A DNA stretch of 64,000 bases from NCBI GenBank assembly GCA_026874595.1, contig CM049307.1:49565178-49629177 (forward strand), in the 5' to 3' direction. Made by a program: the position numbers and the translations under genes. This document shows positions 25,596 to 39,908 of the stretch, piece after piece. The stretch is from Sipunculus nudus. Lineage: Eukaryota > Annelida > Sipuncula > Golfingiida > Sipunculidae. Position 1 is the stretch's first letter; each line of letters opens with the position of its first letter. The notes under the pieces are model-generated. The model was not told where the DNA came from and searched no databases. It saw only the letters and a list, made by a program, of their open reading frames with translations.

Positions 25596-26872
25596 ATGTA
25601 TAAGTATATATGGAATTCTCGTGATCGAATTAAAAGAAAAACTCTTATAGGCACGTATGACCAAGGTGGACTGAAAATGCCCGATATAGAATCTATAGTC
25701 CAAGCCGCAAAAAGTGCTTGGATTCCAAGAATATTACAATTTTTTTTTCTTAGCCAGATTGGTCTCGACATAACAACAGTGTTACAGACAAATGTTACAA
25801 ACGAGAAAGAATTACGGGATTTTGCCTATTTACCACTTTTTTATAGACAGATGATTTTTAGTTATAATAACTGTAAGAAATTACTTCCATTAAGTAAAAT
25901 GACACCAGATAAAATATTAAGCCAGTTCATTTGGGGAAATAAAAACTTTTTTATATAAAGTAAAGCCCCTTCTTTTTAAAGCATGGGTTAGCGCAAATAT
26001 AACACGCCTTCATGACTTAATAATAAATTCAAAGTTTATTTCAGAGAGAGAAATTCTGAATAGACTTAAAGATACTAGAAACTGGATTATTGAATATTTT
26101 TTTCTTAAAAATATGTTGAAAAAAATATTTAAATATTTTAATACAGGGGTCGAAACGACTAAATTGAGCACTAAAAACGAAATTTCAATATTTACAGGTA
26201 ATAAAACCGTTAACATTGATAAACAAAAACAACATTTTTTCTATGATTTATTGATAAATAAAAAAATTCATTTGCAAATTTCACACACAAAATTGAAGAC
26301 AATTTTTGACATAGATTATATAATACCAAGGGGTACTGTTTACAAAGTAAAGGTCGATAATTTCCATACCGAAAAATTGCAGAATTTAACTATAAATTAT
26401 TAAATAACTCATCCCATGCAGCGCTAAACAAGCAAAATGGGATAACAATGCAAAGCAACACTGTGATTTGTGTGGGGTTCTGGATGATGTTTCCCATATG
26501 CTTTTTTTCTGTCAAACAGTAAAGCCGATTTGGTCAGTTATAAATCGTGCGTTAAAAGTAAGTATAGGTTGGAAACATTTGATGTTGGGTTATAAAATAT
26601 CAATTGGGCTAAATAGAAATATTATATTTATTAACAATTATATCAGTATCGTTACATATGCAATTTTTAAGGCACAGATGAACGCAAAGATAAATGAACT
26701 GCTGATAAAACATACTGATATTGTAAAATATGTGTTGCGTGACTTGTATTTTCATTTGAATATACAGTCTGTAATTAAGAAAATGTATTTAAATCCAAAG
26801 GAAATAAATGTGTTGATTGAGAGAATAAACAAAGGTGGTATCGATGATGAAAAAGACTCAATTGAATATTAA
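25596..26872 (+). pseudogene. LINE ORF2 C-terminal region, frameshifted
   Basis: Begins with YKYIWNSRDRIKRKTLIGTY and YDQGGLKMPDIES, the segment that follows the RT thumb in L1-type ORF2. It ends with a CCHC-like motif, CDLCGVLDDVSHMLFFC (about 26460-26512), that is typical of L1 C-termini. The pieces occupy three frames (25596-25958, 26113-26403, 26468-26872). The A-rich tail follows within 60 bp of the last stop. Confidence 0.85.
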
Positions 26873-26936
26873 TCATGAAAATTAATATTTATGCTACTAA
26901 GAAACCACAAAGGGAGAAGAAGAAAATAGAAAAAAA

Positions 26937-26951
26937 AATGCTTGTATACTC
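26937..26951 (+). repeat. right target-site duplication of truncated LINE
   Basis: aatgcttgtatactc, directly after the A-rich tail. One mismatch to the left copy at 23441. Confidence 0.85.
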
Positions 26952-28523
26952 AATTTTTTATTCAACAATGACAATACAGGGGTAAGGTTCAAACATAACT
27001 GCTCGAAGCACACTCAGTTTCAAAATCTCATGCTGTTCACAGATGAAAGGTTTGCAAATGAATGACAAATATCTTTGATACTTTATATGGCTAATTTGGG
27101 TTTCTCATTACTCATTTGAATGTTTCAGCTTTCAAGATTAACTAGAATATCCGTTTATCCTATTTTTCAATTAGTTTCTTTAATGGAGCAATTATGCCGA
27201 TTCCCAGTGTTAAATAAAATAGGAATTGCTTTCATAAATCTAGTAATTCTCACACTCTAATAATTAGTGAAACTCAATTCTCTAACTTTCCATCAATTAT
27301 GTTGTACTTTCCGCTTGGCTGTATATGAAGTATTTCATAAAGGAATGCCACTGTGGTTGCTATTGCTACTACTTTGATTTCGCCGGGCTGATATTGTTCA
27401 TTGTCTATTCACGCATGATATTGTCTATTCTTGCATGGTCCTACATCTTTTATTACGTGTATTATTATTCATGTAATAATTTCCTAAGAACTTTGAATCT
27501 TATATAACAAGTTGATGAGGTAAATGCAAGTAGATCTGGAAAATGCTAGTCGAGGAAAATCACCTTCATTATGTGTTCAAGCCTTTTAAAGATGGGAAGC
27601 ATAACGTAAATTGCAAACGATTTGTAAGATGCTTCTCAAGATAAATTTGCGGTCCCTAACCTATTTTAAGTCTCTCAGAAAATCTCCCTTGTTTCATCAG
27701 AAACATCACTTCGTTCATCAATTTTATTTCTTTGATCGATGCAATTGGTATATTAAAGAAATGGTTTCAGTTATGCATTACTGAAACAATTCTGCTAACT
27801 TTTATTTTAAATAAACTAACCCGTTTAAAATTCAACAACAATATCCTATGATATTATCGGCGCAGTTTTATACATTATGTTATTATAAGCTGGTATTAAA
27901 TAAAGACTGTCTGTTCATTTTAATTTATTTAAGCTATGCTGACACTTTGATATGTTCAAATACTTTCATGTGCATATTACATCACTATAATACTGATCAT
28001 GTATAATATAATTTATACAGGCTCAGACTCTGCAATATTGAATAATTCAAGGTATTAAGTTTATTCAAACTGAACATAACAAGTCTTAAAAGAAGCCCAT
28101 TCTAACAAAATCTGGCTCGCCGTCAACAGGCACAGGTCAAGTGGGGACATTCTTGCAAAAAAAAAAGAAAAAAAAAAAAACAAACAAACTAAAGAAACAG
28201 AAGACTGTTATGCTATAGCATTTACATATTCAGTGGTGCCTAAAAGTTATACATGAAAAGTATCATGAAAGCCTTCATTGTACGTACATTTATACCCCTG
28301 TGCAAGTATCCGACTGTAAAGAAACAAACATCGATTTCATATCAAGGAAAGGAGGACTGCCTGCTCATTATGATGTCTAGACAAGAAGGATGAAATCTTA
28401 GGGTATAAGTGTGTTATAAAGCAGATGGCGTCTACATATAATATTGGCAGGTGACATGGGCCTTTGATGCCAAATGACCAATATGATGCATCATGTATAT
28501 ACCGTAAATATTGTATTTTTTCC

Positions 28524-29770
28524 CAGTTGAGCCCCTCTTAATGGGCACCTCCATAAAGTGGGCACCTCTATAAAGTTCCCAATTTTTACCTTTCTTTATT
28601 ATGTTTAAATAATATGGGCACTTCTATATTCTGTAAAGTAGGCACTTTTTCCTAGCTAATGTGGGCACGTCATCAATTTTCCCAGTTGAAGTATCTTACT
28701 ATTTAAACCTTCGAAGATTTATTCAGTGTAAACTTTAGCAATTAGAATAACCGTTTATTATTAAACATTTATATTTCAACTATTAATGACAATGATAAAC
28801 ACATGAACACAGGTGAATTACTATCCGACTGCATAATCAAAATAATAGCCTTATTCACTCAAGGCTAGACATGGGATATATGAATACTAATTAGACTTCT
28901 CTAATGTGCCAACACGTGCTCCAGTCAGACCTCAGCCGAGACCTGCTGTTCCTGCAAATAGTTTATAACCAGCAGTGAATGCATCACTCAGTAGCCATTC
29001 ATATTGGACTGATAGACAAACTTTGATCTGAGTCACTAAACATTCTTATGTCAGGGAAGCAACCAAACTACAATATTTAATAATACCATGAGTGGACCCC
29101 TGCTCATTCACCCAATTTAAAATGTGTACTTATAGCAGAAGCACTTAATGATCATCATCAAACACAGGTCATTCGCATACATTCTGTGTCATATTCACTT
29201 TTGTTGTACACTTATACAATGTCAACCACTAAACTGAGATAGATAGGTTTTGCATAGCCCGTAAAGTGTACCAGTACAAAGATTATGTGAGTGACTTGTC
29301 TCAGAGAAATTTTGTTAAACAGCATGGTATATCTAAAGATGCACTGAGTAACTTTTCAAATTATCATACACAGGTTTAAATACCGGTAACAGGATCAATG
29401 CTTGTATATTATGTTCATCGATATTTGTTATAACACAACCACACACACACATATATATTGAAAGGGTATCACAGAAAAGTCGGTTCACTGCCGGTGGAAT
29501 TCGAACCCACGATCTTTAGATATCCGGCATGGCTGCTTTAACCACTTGGTGCCGCATCGGAAATCGGAAGATCGTGGGTTCGAATCACACCGGCAGTTTA
29601 AAAACATGGAAAAAGTATCAAGCCAGTGAAACGCTCTTACATCAGGAGCAACGTAAGTAATAAAGTAAGTCACTGAAAATTGCAGCTATATACCTCCATA
29701 TTGTTGGAATCTCTAGATAATGGAAGTTTGGGCCAGTCCCAAGGGTGCCAACATTACAGAGGATCACCTG
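28524..29770. mobile_element. pogo-like non-autonomous transposon, copy 1
   Basis: The left end here (cagttgagcccctcttaatg) is decayed; its paralogue at 44960 reads CAGTCGAACCTCTCTTAATG. The right end, inverted, reads CAGGTGATCCTCTGTAATG and is followed by TA. CAG termini with a TA target site fit the pogo/Tigger branch of Tc1/mariner. Inside the left end, 'gggcacctctataaag'-type words recur about five times, and one recurs near the right end in copy 2; these may be subterminal transposase-binding repeats. No transposase frame. The element predates the segmental duplication. Confidence 0.55.
29466..29612 (-). mobile_element. tRNA-derived SINE with palindromic B boxes
   Basis: On the minus strand, an A-box-like word (ggcaccaagtggttaaagc, about 29537-29555) is followed by a B box (gggttcgaattcc, 29496-29508), giving a tRNA-like head of about 68 nt. 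A second, inverted copy of the B-box region (29570-29596) makes a 27-bp arm pair with 29488-29514 (two mismatches). The segment is missing from the paralogous site near 55500, which supports a recent insertion. Probably a SINE rather than a functional tRNA, because acceptor pairing is poor. Confidence 0.6.
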
Positions 29771-29959
29771 TAGACCGATGACCATCAGCTTATTAGTTTA
29801 CAGCAGAAAGGTATGTGTTCATTTAAGGAAAATTTAATATATATGATTATATATTCTGAAATCAGATCTCCTCGCGCCGATGGTTGATTTAACAGTACAA
29901 AGAATGCATTTTCTATATATCTGCGTATTGATAAAATTGAATTAAAAATTGATTAATTC

Positions 29960-30589
29960 ACGCAACATTGTACAAATCAGTTCAGTCAAAACGGGACGAC
30001 GGGTTATATAGAATGAACATGGTGCGGTGCAGACTTAAAATGGACATAAATGCTCCTGCCTATTCACGCTTCATTGTTTATATCTTAGGAATAATGGAAT
30101 AGAAACTGCTTATTGAGTTTTTCCATACATCCTTTTTCAAACTTGATTTACATTTGTGATGAGGCATACATTTGATCATACTTACATTACCGATTAATTA
30201 AGTTGTCATTTGAAAGCCACATATTTATAAAATTTAAAGTGATTTTCAAACTGTTTGATTTCTTGTGAAAATTAGTCTTCCCCTTTTGCTCTATCTACCA
30301 AAGTATCCATTATATATTTAAAAACATAAAATATTGACTTCACAGTAAGCCGATATCTTCCCCATTTTAATTCCTTTTTAATCGTTGGAATTAAACTTCT
30401 TATCCAAGATACCCATTTGTATTTGCAGAGGTGTTCCAGTGACATCCCTCAATATTTTCTGATTTATCTGATCTTATGATGAGTGTGATCCAGTAGTGTA
30501 TTAAATGTAAATATATTTTTTTTTTGTGATTGATTATACACACAATTGGATCTATGCCCGAAAAGTAGCTGCCTTTCTGAGGTGCCACA

Positions 30590-30590
<1 letters not shown>
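29960..30590. other. AT-rich sequence, no gene seen
   Basis: Little or no counterpart in copy 2, where only about 110 bp separate the flanking blocks. Nothing recognisable. Confidence 0.4.
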
Positions 30591-32590
<2,000 letters not shown>

Positions 32591-32599
32591 GTATAGCGA

Positions 32600-33444
32600 T
32601 TCTGTTTTTATACATGATCTGACTTGGTATGAATAATTCAGGCTATGCACCGCGTACGGTGGATACAGCAGTATATAACATCTTCCGGAATGTTGATCGT
32701 TCATAGGATAAGAATGGACCGTAGAACACTTTTAGTGAAACATATATATATATGATCTTAGATAGCATATTCTGAAAAGGAGCTTGTAGTAAAGTAATTT
32801 GAGACCTTAAGAAAATTCATGTTTCAAACCTTTGTTAACATAAACGTTTTGGGCATCCTAATGAAGTTCAGCTGTCTGATACTTTATTGATACCTATACA
32901 ACAACGTGCTGAATAATAGCGCGTGCTATACAACAGACCTATGAGTTTTATTGACATTCCTATTTCAAATTCCGATTAACTTAGGACATGTATTTGAATG
33001 ATCATTGTAAATAAAATATGCTGGAGACATGAAGAGTAAACATTTTTTTCCGCTTGTAAAAAAGCGTCAAATCATATTTAGCTATAAAGGCTTCACTCTA
33101 CAGTGATTTGATATCTGTCCCCTTTCAGATTTGCCCTAGTGGATTAATTGGGTAAAACTGTTTTATTACGTATAACGAACAGAAGCTATTCATGTTTAAT
33201 TCATGAATTCTCGTTTTCTCATTAACCTAAAGGAAGTGCGATCCAAGGTTTGTGTGATTATTAATACTGCAAATATACTTTTTGTCTCTTTTCGTGTTCA
33301 TTATTAAGATAATGTGTACTCTTTTCTATGATAAAGTACAGATACGAAGCATGGATGATATTCCAAAGCTTGCTGATAGTAAGACATCTTCACAATCCAT
33401 ATATCGCCATCTTGACCAGGATCAACGTTCCGTTTTAGAGCTTT
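32600..33444. other. unique sequence before LINE insertion, no gene seen
   Basis: No match found in copy 2. Short frames only. Confidence 0.4.
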
Positions 33445-33445
33445 T

Positions 33446-33462
33446 ATCTTGAAAGAGTAATC
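33446..33462 (+). repeat. left target-site duplication of full-length L1-type LINE
   Basis: atcttgaaagagtaatc, identical to 39931-39947. One further base on each side also matches. Confidence 0.95.
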
Positions 33463-33507
33463 TTTTTTTTTTTTTTTTTCTTTTTCTTTTTTTTTTTTTT
33501 TTTTTTT
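33463..33507 (-). other. poly-A tail of the L1-type LINE
   Basis: A 45-bp T-run on the + strand with single C interruptions, directly next to the left target duplication. This is the signature of target-primed reverse transcription of a polyadenylated RNA on the minus strand. Confidence 0.95.
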
Positions 33508-33683
33508 ATTGACAAAACAAAAACATACAAACTAGCACCAAAGTGTGCAGTTCACATAACAAAAATTAAAAAAAAAAAAACGCAGACATCACATATATTA
33601 CAATACATTGATTATACATAAACAAACAGTAATATTGTAATAATCTTATGACAGATATCCATGTGGATTGATAACATCTTCCT

Positions 33684-36600
33684 CTACTTCCTTTCATTAT
33701 TTTCTATTAAATCCCAAATCAAACGCAATTTATTGTTTCTTTCAGTGGTCAGAGGACATTCTATCTTTTGCTGATAATTCATATGATTTTTAAATTGATC
33801 AATATTTAACTTATTTGCTTTTTCTGTCTTGTAAATGTAATATTTTCCATGTAAAAGGATTTTGTTTTCTTTCTTACTTTCCTTATGTGGTATACCTAAG
33901 ACTACATTTTTTTCAGTAATTATCTCTGCAGCAATATTATAATAAATTCTTATTTCATTCCAAAATCTCTGGACAAAATCACAATTAAAAAATAAATGTG
34001 AAATATCTTCAACCTCATTATTACAATATCTACAATAAGGATCATCTGATACACCATATTTATAAAGTTTTCCTTTAAGGCAAAGGTATCTATGTAATAT
34101 TTTATACTGAAATTCTCTAATTTTTTTATCTTTGCACAAATTTCCATTTGTATAAAGGACGCTCCATTCTTCTTCTTTTACATTATACAGGTATCCATAT
34201 TTATCCTTAGATATAACACTATTTATTTTTACTCTTCCAACATAATATTCATATGCCTGTTTTGATATAATATTTTTAACCTCTCTAGTACCATTTTTTA
34301 TTTTACATTTAACTGAGGTAATATCTAATATCTTGTACTGGTCTTCATTATGGTATTCAATATGACAAAACGTCCTTTTACACTGACTTGCTATGGCTCT
34401 GTAAATCATATAATATAACTGTTTAGCACCTCGATTTAACCAGTACTTAAAATTTATATTTTTACCATTCTCTTGATAAATGTCATTTACGAAAATAATT
34501 CCAGACTCGTATAAGCTTTTTGAGAAAAAAGGTTTGTTTTTTCTAGTTATTCTTAAATTATTCCAAACAATAGGGCTCATTAAATCCAATGAACGAATCT
34601 CTTTCCAATTCATAAATAATTGGACATAAAATTCTGGCATTTTATCCTTCAAATACTCTTGACTATAATCACATTGTAACAATAATTCTGTTCCCCCAAA
34701 TCTATCACAAAAACTATCTAAAAGAAATTTCCAGTCCTTTTCTGAGCTGTCTATATATCTTTTTAACCACATTATTTGCTGCCCTTTAATGAAACTTTCA
34801 ATGTGAAGCATATTCATTCCCCCTTCTTCATATGGCTTTATCAACTAATTTCTCTGCACTTTACCTCTTTTTTGTCCATTCCAAATAAAAAGTCATATAA
34901 TTTTACTTAATCTCTCCAAAAAGCTTTTTGGCACAACAAAATTGCATATAAGATGATTTAACTTTGAGAAACATAACGATTTTGTTATTAAGATTCTACC
35001 AGATAATGATAAATTCCTCTGCTTCCAGATATTAGTGATTTCATAAATACTCTGAATTTTAGGTTCAAAATTATATTCATTTATTAATTCACTGTTGTAT
35101 GACAGGTATGTTCCTAACACTTTAACTCCTTTCAACCATCTTAAGCCTAAAGGTTGATCCTCACAATTTTTTAAATTCCCTAACCACATTCCTTCCGTCT
35201 TTTCTTTATTCATTTTTAACCCAGAGTATCTCGAAAACTCTTCAAATATTTTCAGTACTAAAGTTACAGATTCTATATCTTTTAATATTAATGTGGTATC
35301 ATCAGCATACAGCACCATCTTTACTTCCTGATCTTTAAATTTAATACCTTTTATATCTGGGTTATATCGAATATTAATTGCAATTATCTCTAGGCACAAA
35401 ATAAACAAGTAGGGTGACAATGGATCACCCTGTCTAACCCCTCTTTTCACATCAAAGTACCCTGATGAATATCCATTATTTATTACACATGCCTCTACAT
35501 TGCTATAAAATAATTTTACCCATTTTATTAAGGATGTCCCAAAATTAAAACTTTCCAGGGCTGTAAATATAAATCTCCATTCCAAAGTATCAAAAGCTTT
35601 TTCATAATCGATTGTAAGTAATATCCCACTCTTCTTTTTATCATTCATATAAAACATAACATCTAAAATAGTTCTGATCGCTTCTGCTATTGATGTGTTT
35701 CTCATAAATCCATATTGGTTTCTATGTATTAATCTTGAGATAATTTTCTTGACTCTAAATGAAATTGCTTTTGTCATGATTTTATAATCTATGTTTAATA
35801 AAGAAATAGGGCGCCAATTTTTTATGTAAGATCGATCCTTTCCCTTTTTTTCTATCAGAGTTATCACTGCTTGTCTCTGTGAAGCTGTTAAAGCTTCAGT
35901 ATCCATAGAAAAATTAAAGCTGTTCACCATTATATCTGCTAGCTGCCCCCAGAAATAAATTATAAATTCAGCCGTTATCCCATCGTTACCAGGAGACTTG
36001 TTATTTTTGAAACTCTTTGCTGCTTTAAAGCATTCTTCTGTTGATAAGTATCCTTCGCAGTGTTGTTGTTCTTCCATAGTTAATTTTGGAATATTATTAT
36101 TCATACAAAAAAATAAACTTTGAGCAATATTTTCGGTACCATTGTGCTTAGATGAGTATAGTTTTTCAAAAAAATGTTTTTCTTCTTTTAGTATATTCCA
36201 AACGCCTGTAATTAAATTTCCATTTTCATCTCTAAGTTGTTTTATGTGTTTCTTTTTTCCATTTCTTTTTTCTAATGAATAAAAATATTTAGTACTTTTT
36301 TCTCCTTTTTCTAGCCACCTTATTTTAGCTCTTGTGATTATTCCTTCAACTTTCTCCTCATATAATTTCTGTAATTTGAAACTAAGATTTTCATATTTTT
36401 CTGTAAATTCTTCTTTATCTTCTAATTCCTGTAATTCCCCAATGATACAAATTTCTTCTTCCCTTTTTTCTTTACATTTAGCTTTAGAGTATTTTATTGT
36501 TTCTTTGCGGATTTTATATTTTATTAATTCCCATTGTAAATTGGGATTATAATTATAATTCTCATTTATCCATTCTTCTAGTTTATCCTTCATATGTTGT

Positions 36601-37373
36601 ACATAATTTTTATCTGTCAAAAGTGTGTTATTAAATTTCCAATATCCCCTTCCACGTTTTTCTTCATCATATTCGTTTATTACAATAGAAATACTGGAAT
36701 GATCAGATTTAAAAGCAGGTAATATTGATACATCTGAAATTCTGTCTTGCAACAATGTAGAAATTAAAAAATAATCAATTCTACTATATAGCTTTTTTGT
36801 TTTTTGTCGCCATGTATACCTCTTTTCTGTAGGGTGCTTTATTCTCCATATATCTTGCAAATCTAATTTTGTTTGAATTTTCGTAATTTCGTCTACTGCT
36901 CTAGTCCTACTATAAATTAGTCCACCTTTCTTATCCATTTCTGTCAACACTGTGTTCCAGTCTCCTCCAATTATAACATAATGATCTTGATCTAAAGTTA
37001 ATTCCTCAATTTCCTTATAAACTTTCTTATAAAATAAAACTTTTTGCCTGTCATCATTAGGGGAATACAAGTTAACTACTACATATGAGTATTTTTCAAT
37101 ATTAAATTTCAAAATTACAAATCTTCCATCCTTGTCTTTAACTGTAATTAAATTCTCTAAATTAAGATTATTTGAGATAAAACCGGCAACTCCTCTACTA
37201 TGATTCGACCCATGGCTCATTACTGTTTTCCCTCCCCATTCATTTTTCCATATATTTTCATCATTACTTTCACTATAAGTTTCTTGAAATAATGCTACAC
37301 TAGCTTTATGTTCTCTTACCCAACTGAAAATAGCCCTTCTTTTCTTAAAATTTCTCAGCCCTCTGACATTCAT
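33684..37373 (-). pseudogene. L1-type ORF2 (endonuclease-reverse transcriptase), nearly intact
   Basis: ORF2 protein of about 1,229 codons, numbered from the ATG at 37373 (MNVRGLR). The upstream frame is open but has no ATG. APE endonuclease residues: Asn2, Glu31 (FQETY), Asp138/Asn140 (GGDWNTV), Asp200 (RIDYF) and Asp224-His225 (KSDHSS). Reverse transcriptase: SPGNDG, WRPISLLNIDYKI, motif A with Asp589 (TIDYEKAFD), motif B RQGDPLSPYLF, and YADD at 689-692. The C-terminal CCHC motif CRYCNNEVEDISHLFFNC is present. Two in-frame stops, TGA at 34893-34895 and TAG at 34845-34847, lie only 45 nt apart; everything before and after is one frame. Between them a shifted frame reads like the expected L1 sequence, so two compensating indels are as likely as two nonsense changes. 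It encodes the cis-acting machinery for the LINE's own mobility. Confidence 0.92.
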
Positions 37374-38990
37374 ACTCAACAATTTTATATTAAAATTAAA
37401 TATAACACTTAAAATAAGCTCATGCTCTTAATACTCATCTCAATGATAAACCATATTCTATTATCAAAATTCTGCTCCTTAAATAACAATAATCTGTTAT
37501 CCATACAAAAATACACATCTTTAAAAGCGTACATAATGACTATAAAAATAACATTTAACCCTATATCAGATATAAATATTACTATACTGCTACCCCACAT
37601 GTTTCCTGATATTGTTACTACGCACAAACAGCAAAACATAAATGTCTCTGCACAGAGTTTTGAACAATGAAAAAAATATTGTTTACATTCATTAAATTGT
37701 ACATCTAACAACTGAATGTGCAGATTCATCATCGAGCTAACTGCTGATGCAAGTAGCCCGATATGCACCTTGTACCAACATGGCCGGCCCCCACATCTTA
37801 ATACATGCAAGTCTTTGTTGTTTATCATTATCAATGTTAACACATGAATCTGTGACAAATGAAATATATACATATGTGATTATATTAAGCTTAATACTCC
37901 TGATAAATTTATATCTATATTATCTATGTTAATAAACAACCATATGTGGACTTAAACCATTGACTATCCTATCTTCTATTTATGTCATGTCCTGCTCAAT
38001 CAAAATTGTTCCTATATTATTTTTTAATATATTTTAACTATACAGTTGGAGTTCAACAAAGTTTTGGATGTATAACTAAACCATCAGCTTTAATCAATCA
38101 AGTAAACATTAAGTACTAATAACTGATACAACTTTTTTTCAAAATGATGCATTGAAAAGTATAAACTGATAATTATTAATATAATACCGATAATTAAGTT
38201 TATATACCAGCAATATCATTAAACCATGGCCCTCTTTGATCAGAAAAGAATAAGAAGTTAGCCTATGATTTCACTACTCCAAGAAAGCGGGGGGGGGGGG
38301 GGGCAAGAAAACAAAATAACCCTGATCACCCCCACCCCAAACCGGAGAATCCCAAAACATATTTAGTTGTTATATATAAATGCTTACAATACTGTAATTT
38401 ATAATCTAAGCGGTCCGAGCCACATCTTTCAAATTTAATTATCAATCATATAGTGAGAACTGATATACATCCTAACGCCGGACAAGTTACACTAACGCTA
38501 TTCACTAAACTGTAATTTAGTGTAAACAGGTCTCTGCCGTAAAACAAGTTCCCCTTAATACCCAAAACATAAACTTACTGTAAACTTAAATGACTTAAAA
38601 CATGAAAGTCCATACCCATGTGTCCATAACACTCTGGTGAATGAAGTCAAACATGTTCTATGTTTCCGGTAAGAAATAACCTGAAATTAGAAAATCAAGT
38701 GGAGGCGACTAATTAACAGGAACTGAAAGAGCCTCTTATGTTTTAGTCTTAGTTAACCACAATCCTTTCTTTCCTGTCTGGAACACCCCCAGTTTGGTAA
38801 AAATAGTCTTTCTCACTTCCCGTAGATGGCGCTAGTAGATCTGAGACGCCAAACTCAATCACCTCGCCAACCACAGCGTAGTCTATTCATGAATGCTTGG
38901 CCGCTTGTAACGTTAATCTTGATTGAAAAGGAATGAACGGGCAGGCAGGAACGTTCAGGTTTCAGTCTTTTCATTATATTTGCCAACTGT
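37374..38990 (-). other. long inter-ORF spacer of the L1-type LINE
   Basis: There are 1,617 bp between the ORF1 stop and the ORF2 ATG. It contains no convincing frame; a 154-codon frame at 37409-37873 is Cys/Ile-rich and unrecognised. It includes a G15 tract (38289-38303) and several CCATGTTGG-like words. No internal target duplications or terminal inverted repeats were found to show that it is a separate insertion. It may hold an internal promoter for ORF2, but that is conjecture. Confidence 0.6.
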
Positions 38991-39835
38991 TCATTCAATA
39001 GCGACTTGTTTTCCTTCTATTATTAACTTTCCTCTCACAAACTTGACCTTCAGACCGTCATTGTGTGCTCTGTTCATTTGCGGGATTGCCCTTTTCTTTA
39101 GCTCCAGGTCCATCTTTGTTAGATCTTCAGTCACAACATTTCTACCCTCTGTTCCTCTCCTTTTAGTCTTATAAAGAACTTCACGTCTTTCCTCTCTGCT
39201 GAAAAACCTCACAATTATATGTCTATCTCTGTTATCCTTCCTTGGACCAGTCCTGTGTACCACCTCTATTTTCTCACTGATCTCATCTGCTCGCCCCGCG
39301 CCAAGTTGTTCTAACCTTTCCACGGCTTTCTGACGAACATTTTCACCGTTTTCTTCTTTCACTTCTTTTATCCGGACATTATACTCACGGCTATGCCTTT
39401 CAAGCTGATTAATAGCTTCGTATGAGTTCTTTTTGAAAACCTCAAGTTCATTTTGACATTTATCCACTTTTTCCTCCAGAATTTGAACTTTTTTTCAAGT
39501 TTGATTTTCTCTTCATTAATATCTTTCACCTGTTGTTGAGTGAATTCGAGACTGGCCTGAAACTCTCCAATTGTTTTAAATTTTTCATCAAAATCTGACC
39601 GTATTTTCCTGCATTCTGCCATAATTCCTTCCTGTACTTTAGTAATAAGTATTGTCAGGCGCGACTCGAGTGCCGTCACACTGTCATGGCTGGTATCGAT
39701 CATTTGCATTGTCCCAGGGGTAGGGGGTAAATTTTCCTCTTGTTCACGGGGAAAATATGTTTCAATAGTCTCTAGTGACTCACTTTCACTAACCTTATCT
39801 CCCGCTTTTCCGGTTCTCCTATTTGACTTCGGCAT
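38991..39835 (-). pseudogene. L1-type ORF1 (RNA-binding protein) with one frameshift
   Basis: Two overlapping frames together cover an ORF1p of about 280 aa. The first (39835-39368) starts MPKSNRRTGKAG and enters a long Glu/Lys-rich heptad region (a likely coiled coil from about residue 48). The second (39467-38991) continues the coiled coil and then has RHIIVRFFSREERREVLY (RRM-type) and EDLTKMDLELKKR...KLIIEGKQV, the arrangement of the L1 ORF1p C-terminal domain. The switch lies in an A7 run at 39489-39495; adding one A (or removing two) would join the frames, so it is a homopolymer slip or a sequencing error. ORF1p would coat LINE RNA as a trimeric chaperone. Confidence 0.88.
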
Positions 39836-39908
39836 ATTAGTCCTTGTTTGTAATTAAGTCCAGCACAGTTAACAAATTTCAGTGGAGACCTTACTCGCCA
39901 CGTCTTTA

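Larger units (their letters stand above)
23456..26936 (+). mobile_element. 5'-truncated, decayed L1/Tx1-type LINE
   Basis: A 3.48-kb insertion with 15-bp target duplications and a short A-rich 3' tail (about 26905-26936). It retains the C-terminal part of an APE-type endonuclease, a reverse transcriptase and a C-terminal Cys/His motif, split over at least six frames. ORF1 and the start of the endonuclease are missing, as expected from incomplete reverse transcription. The paralogous locus at about 43400 lacks it, so it inserted after the segmental duplication or was never present there. Confidence 0.9.
26937..29960. repeat. segmental-duplication block W, copy 1
   Basis: Colinear with 43406-45218 plus 54792-55945 at high identity over long stretches, for example the 'ctcgaagcacactcag', 'tgccactgtggttgctattgctactac' and 'gcagatggcgtct' regions. 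No open frame is preserved in both copies, so the block is non-coding. In copy 2 it is split by the 9.6-kb Helentron-like insertion. Confidence 0.9.

Noticed and set aside
29490-29557. Functional tRNA gene
   Set aside because: A and B boxes are present but acceptor-stem pairing is poor and the segment is an insertion relative to the paralogue; SINE is more likely.
37409-37873. 154-codon frame in the LINE inter-ORF spacer
   Set aside because: No domain, AT-driven composition, and it lies between ORF1 and ORF2 without known counterpart.
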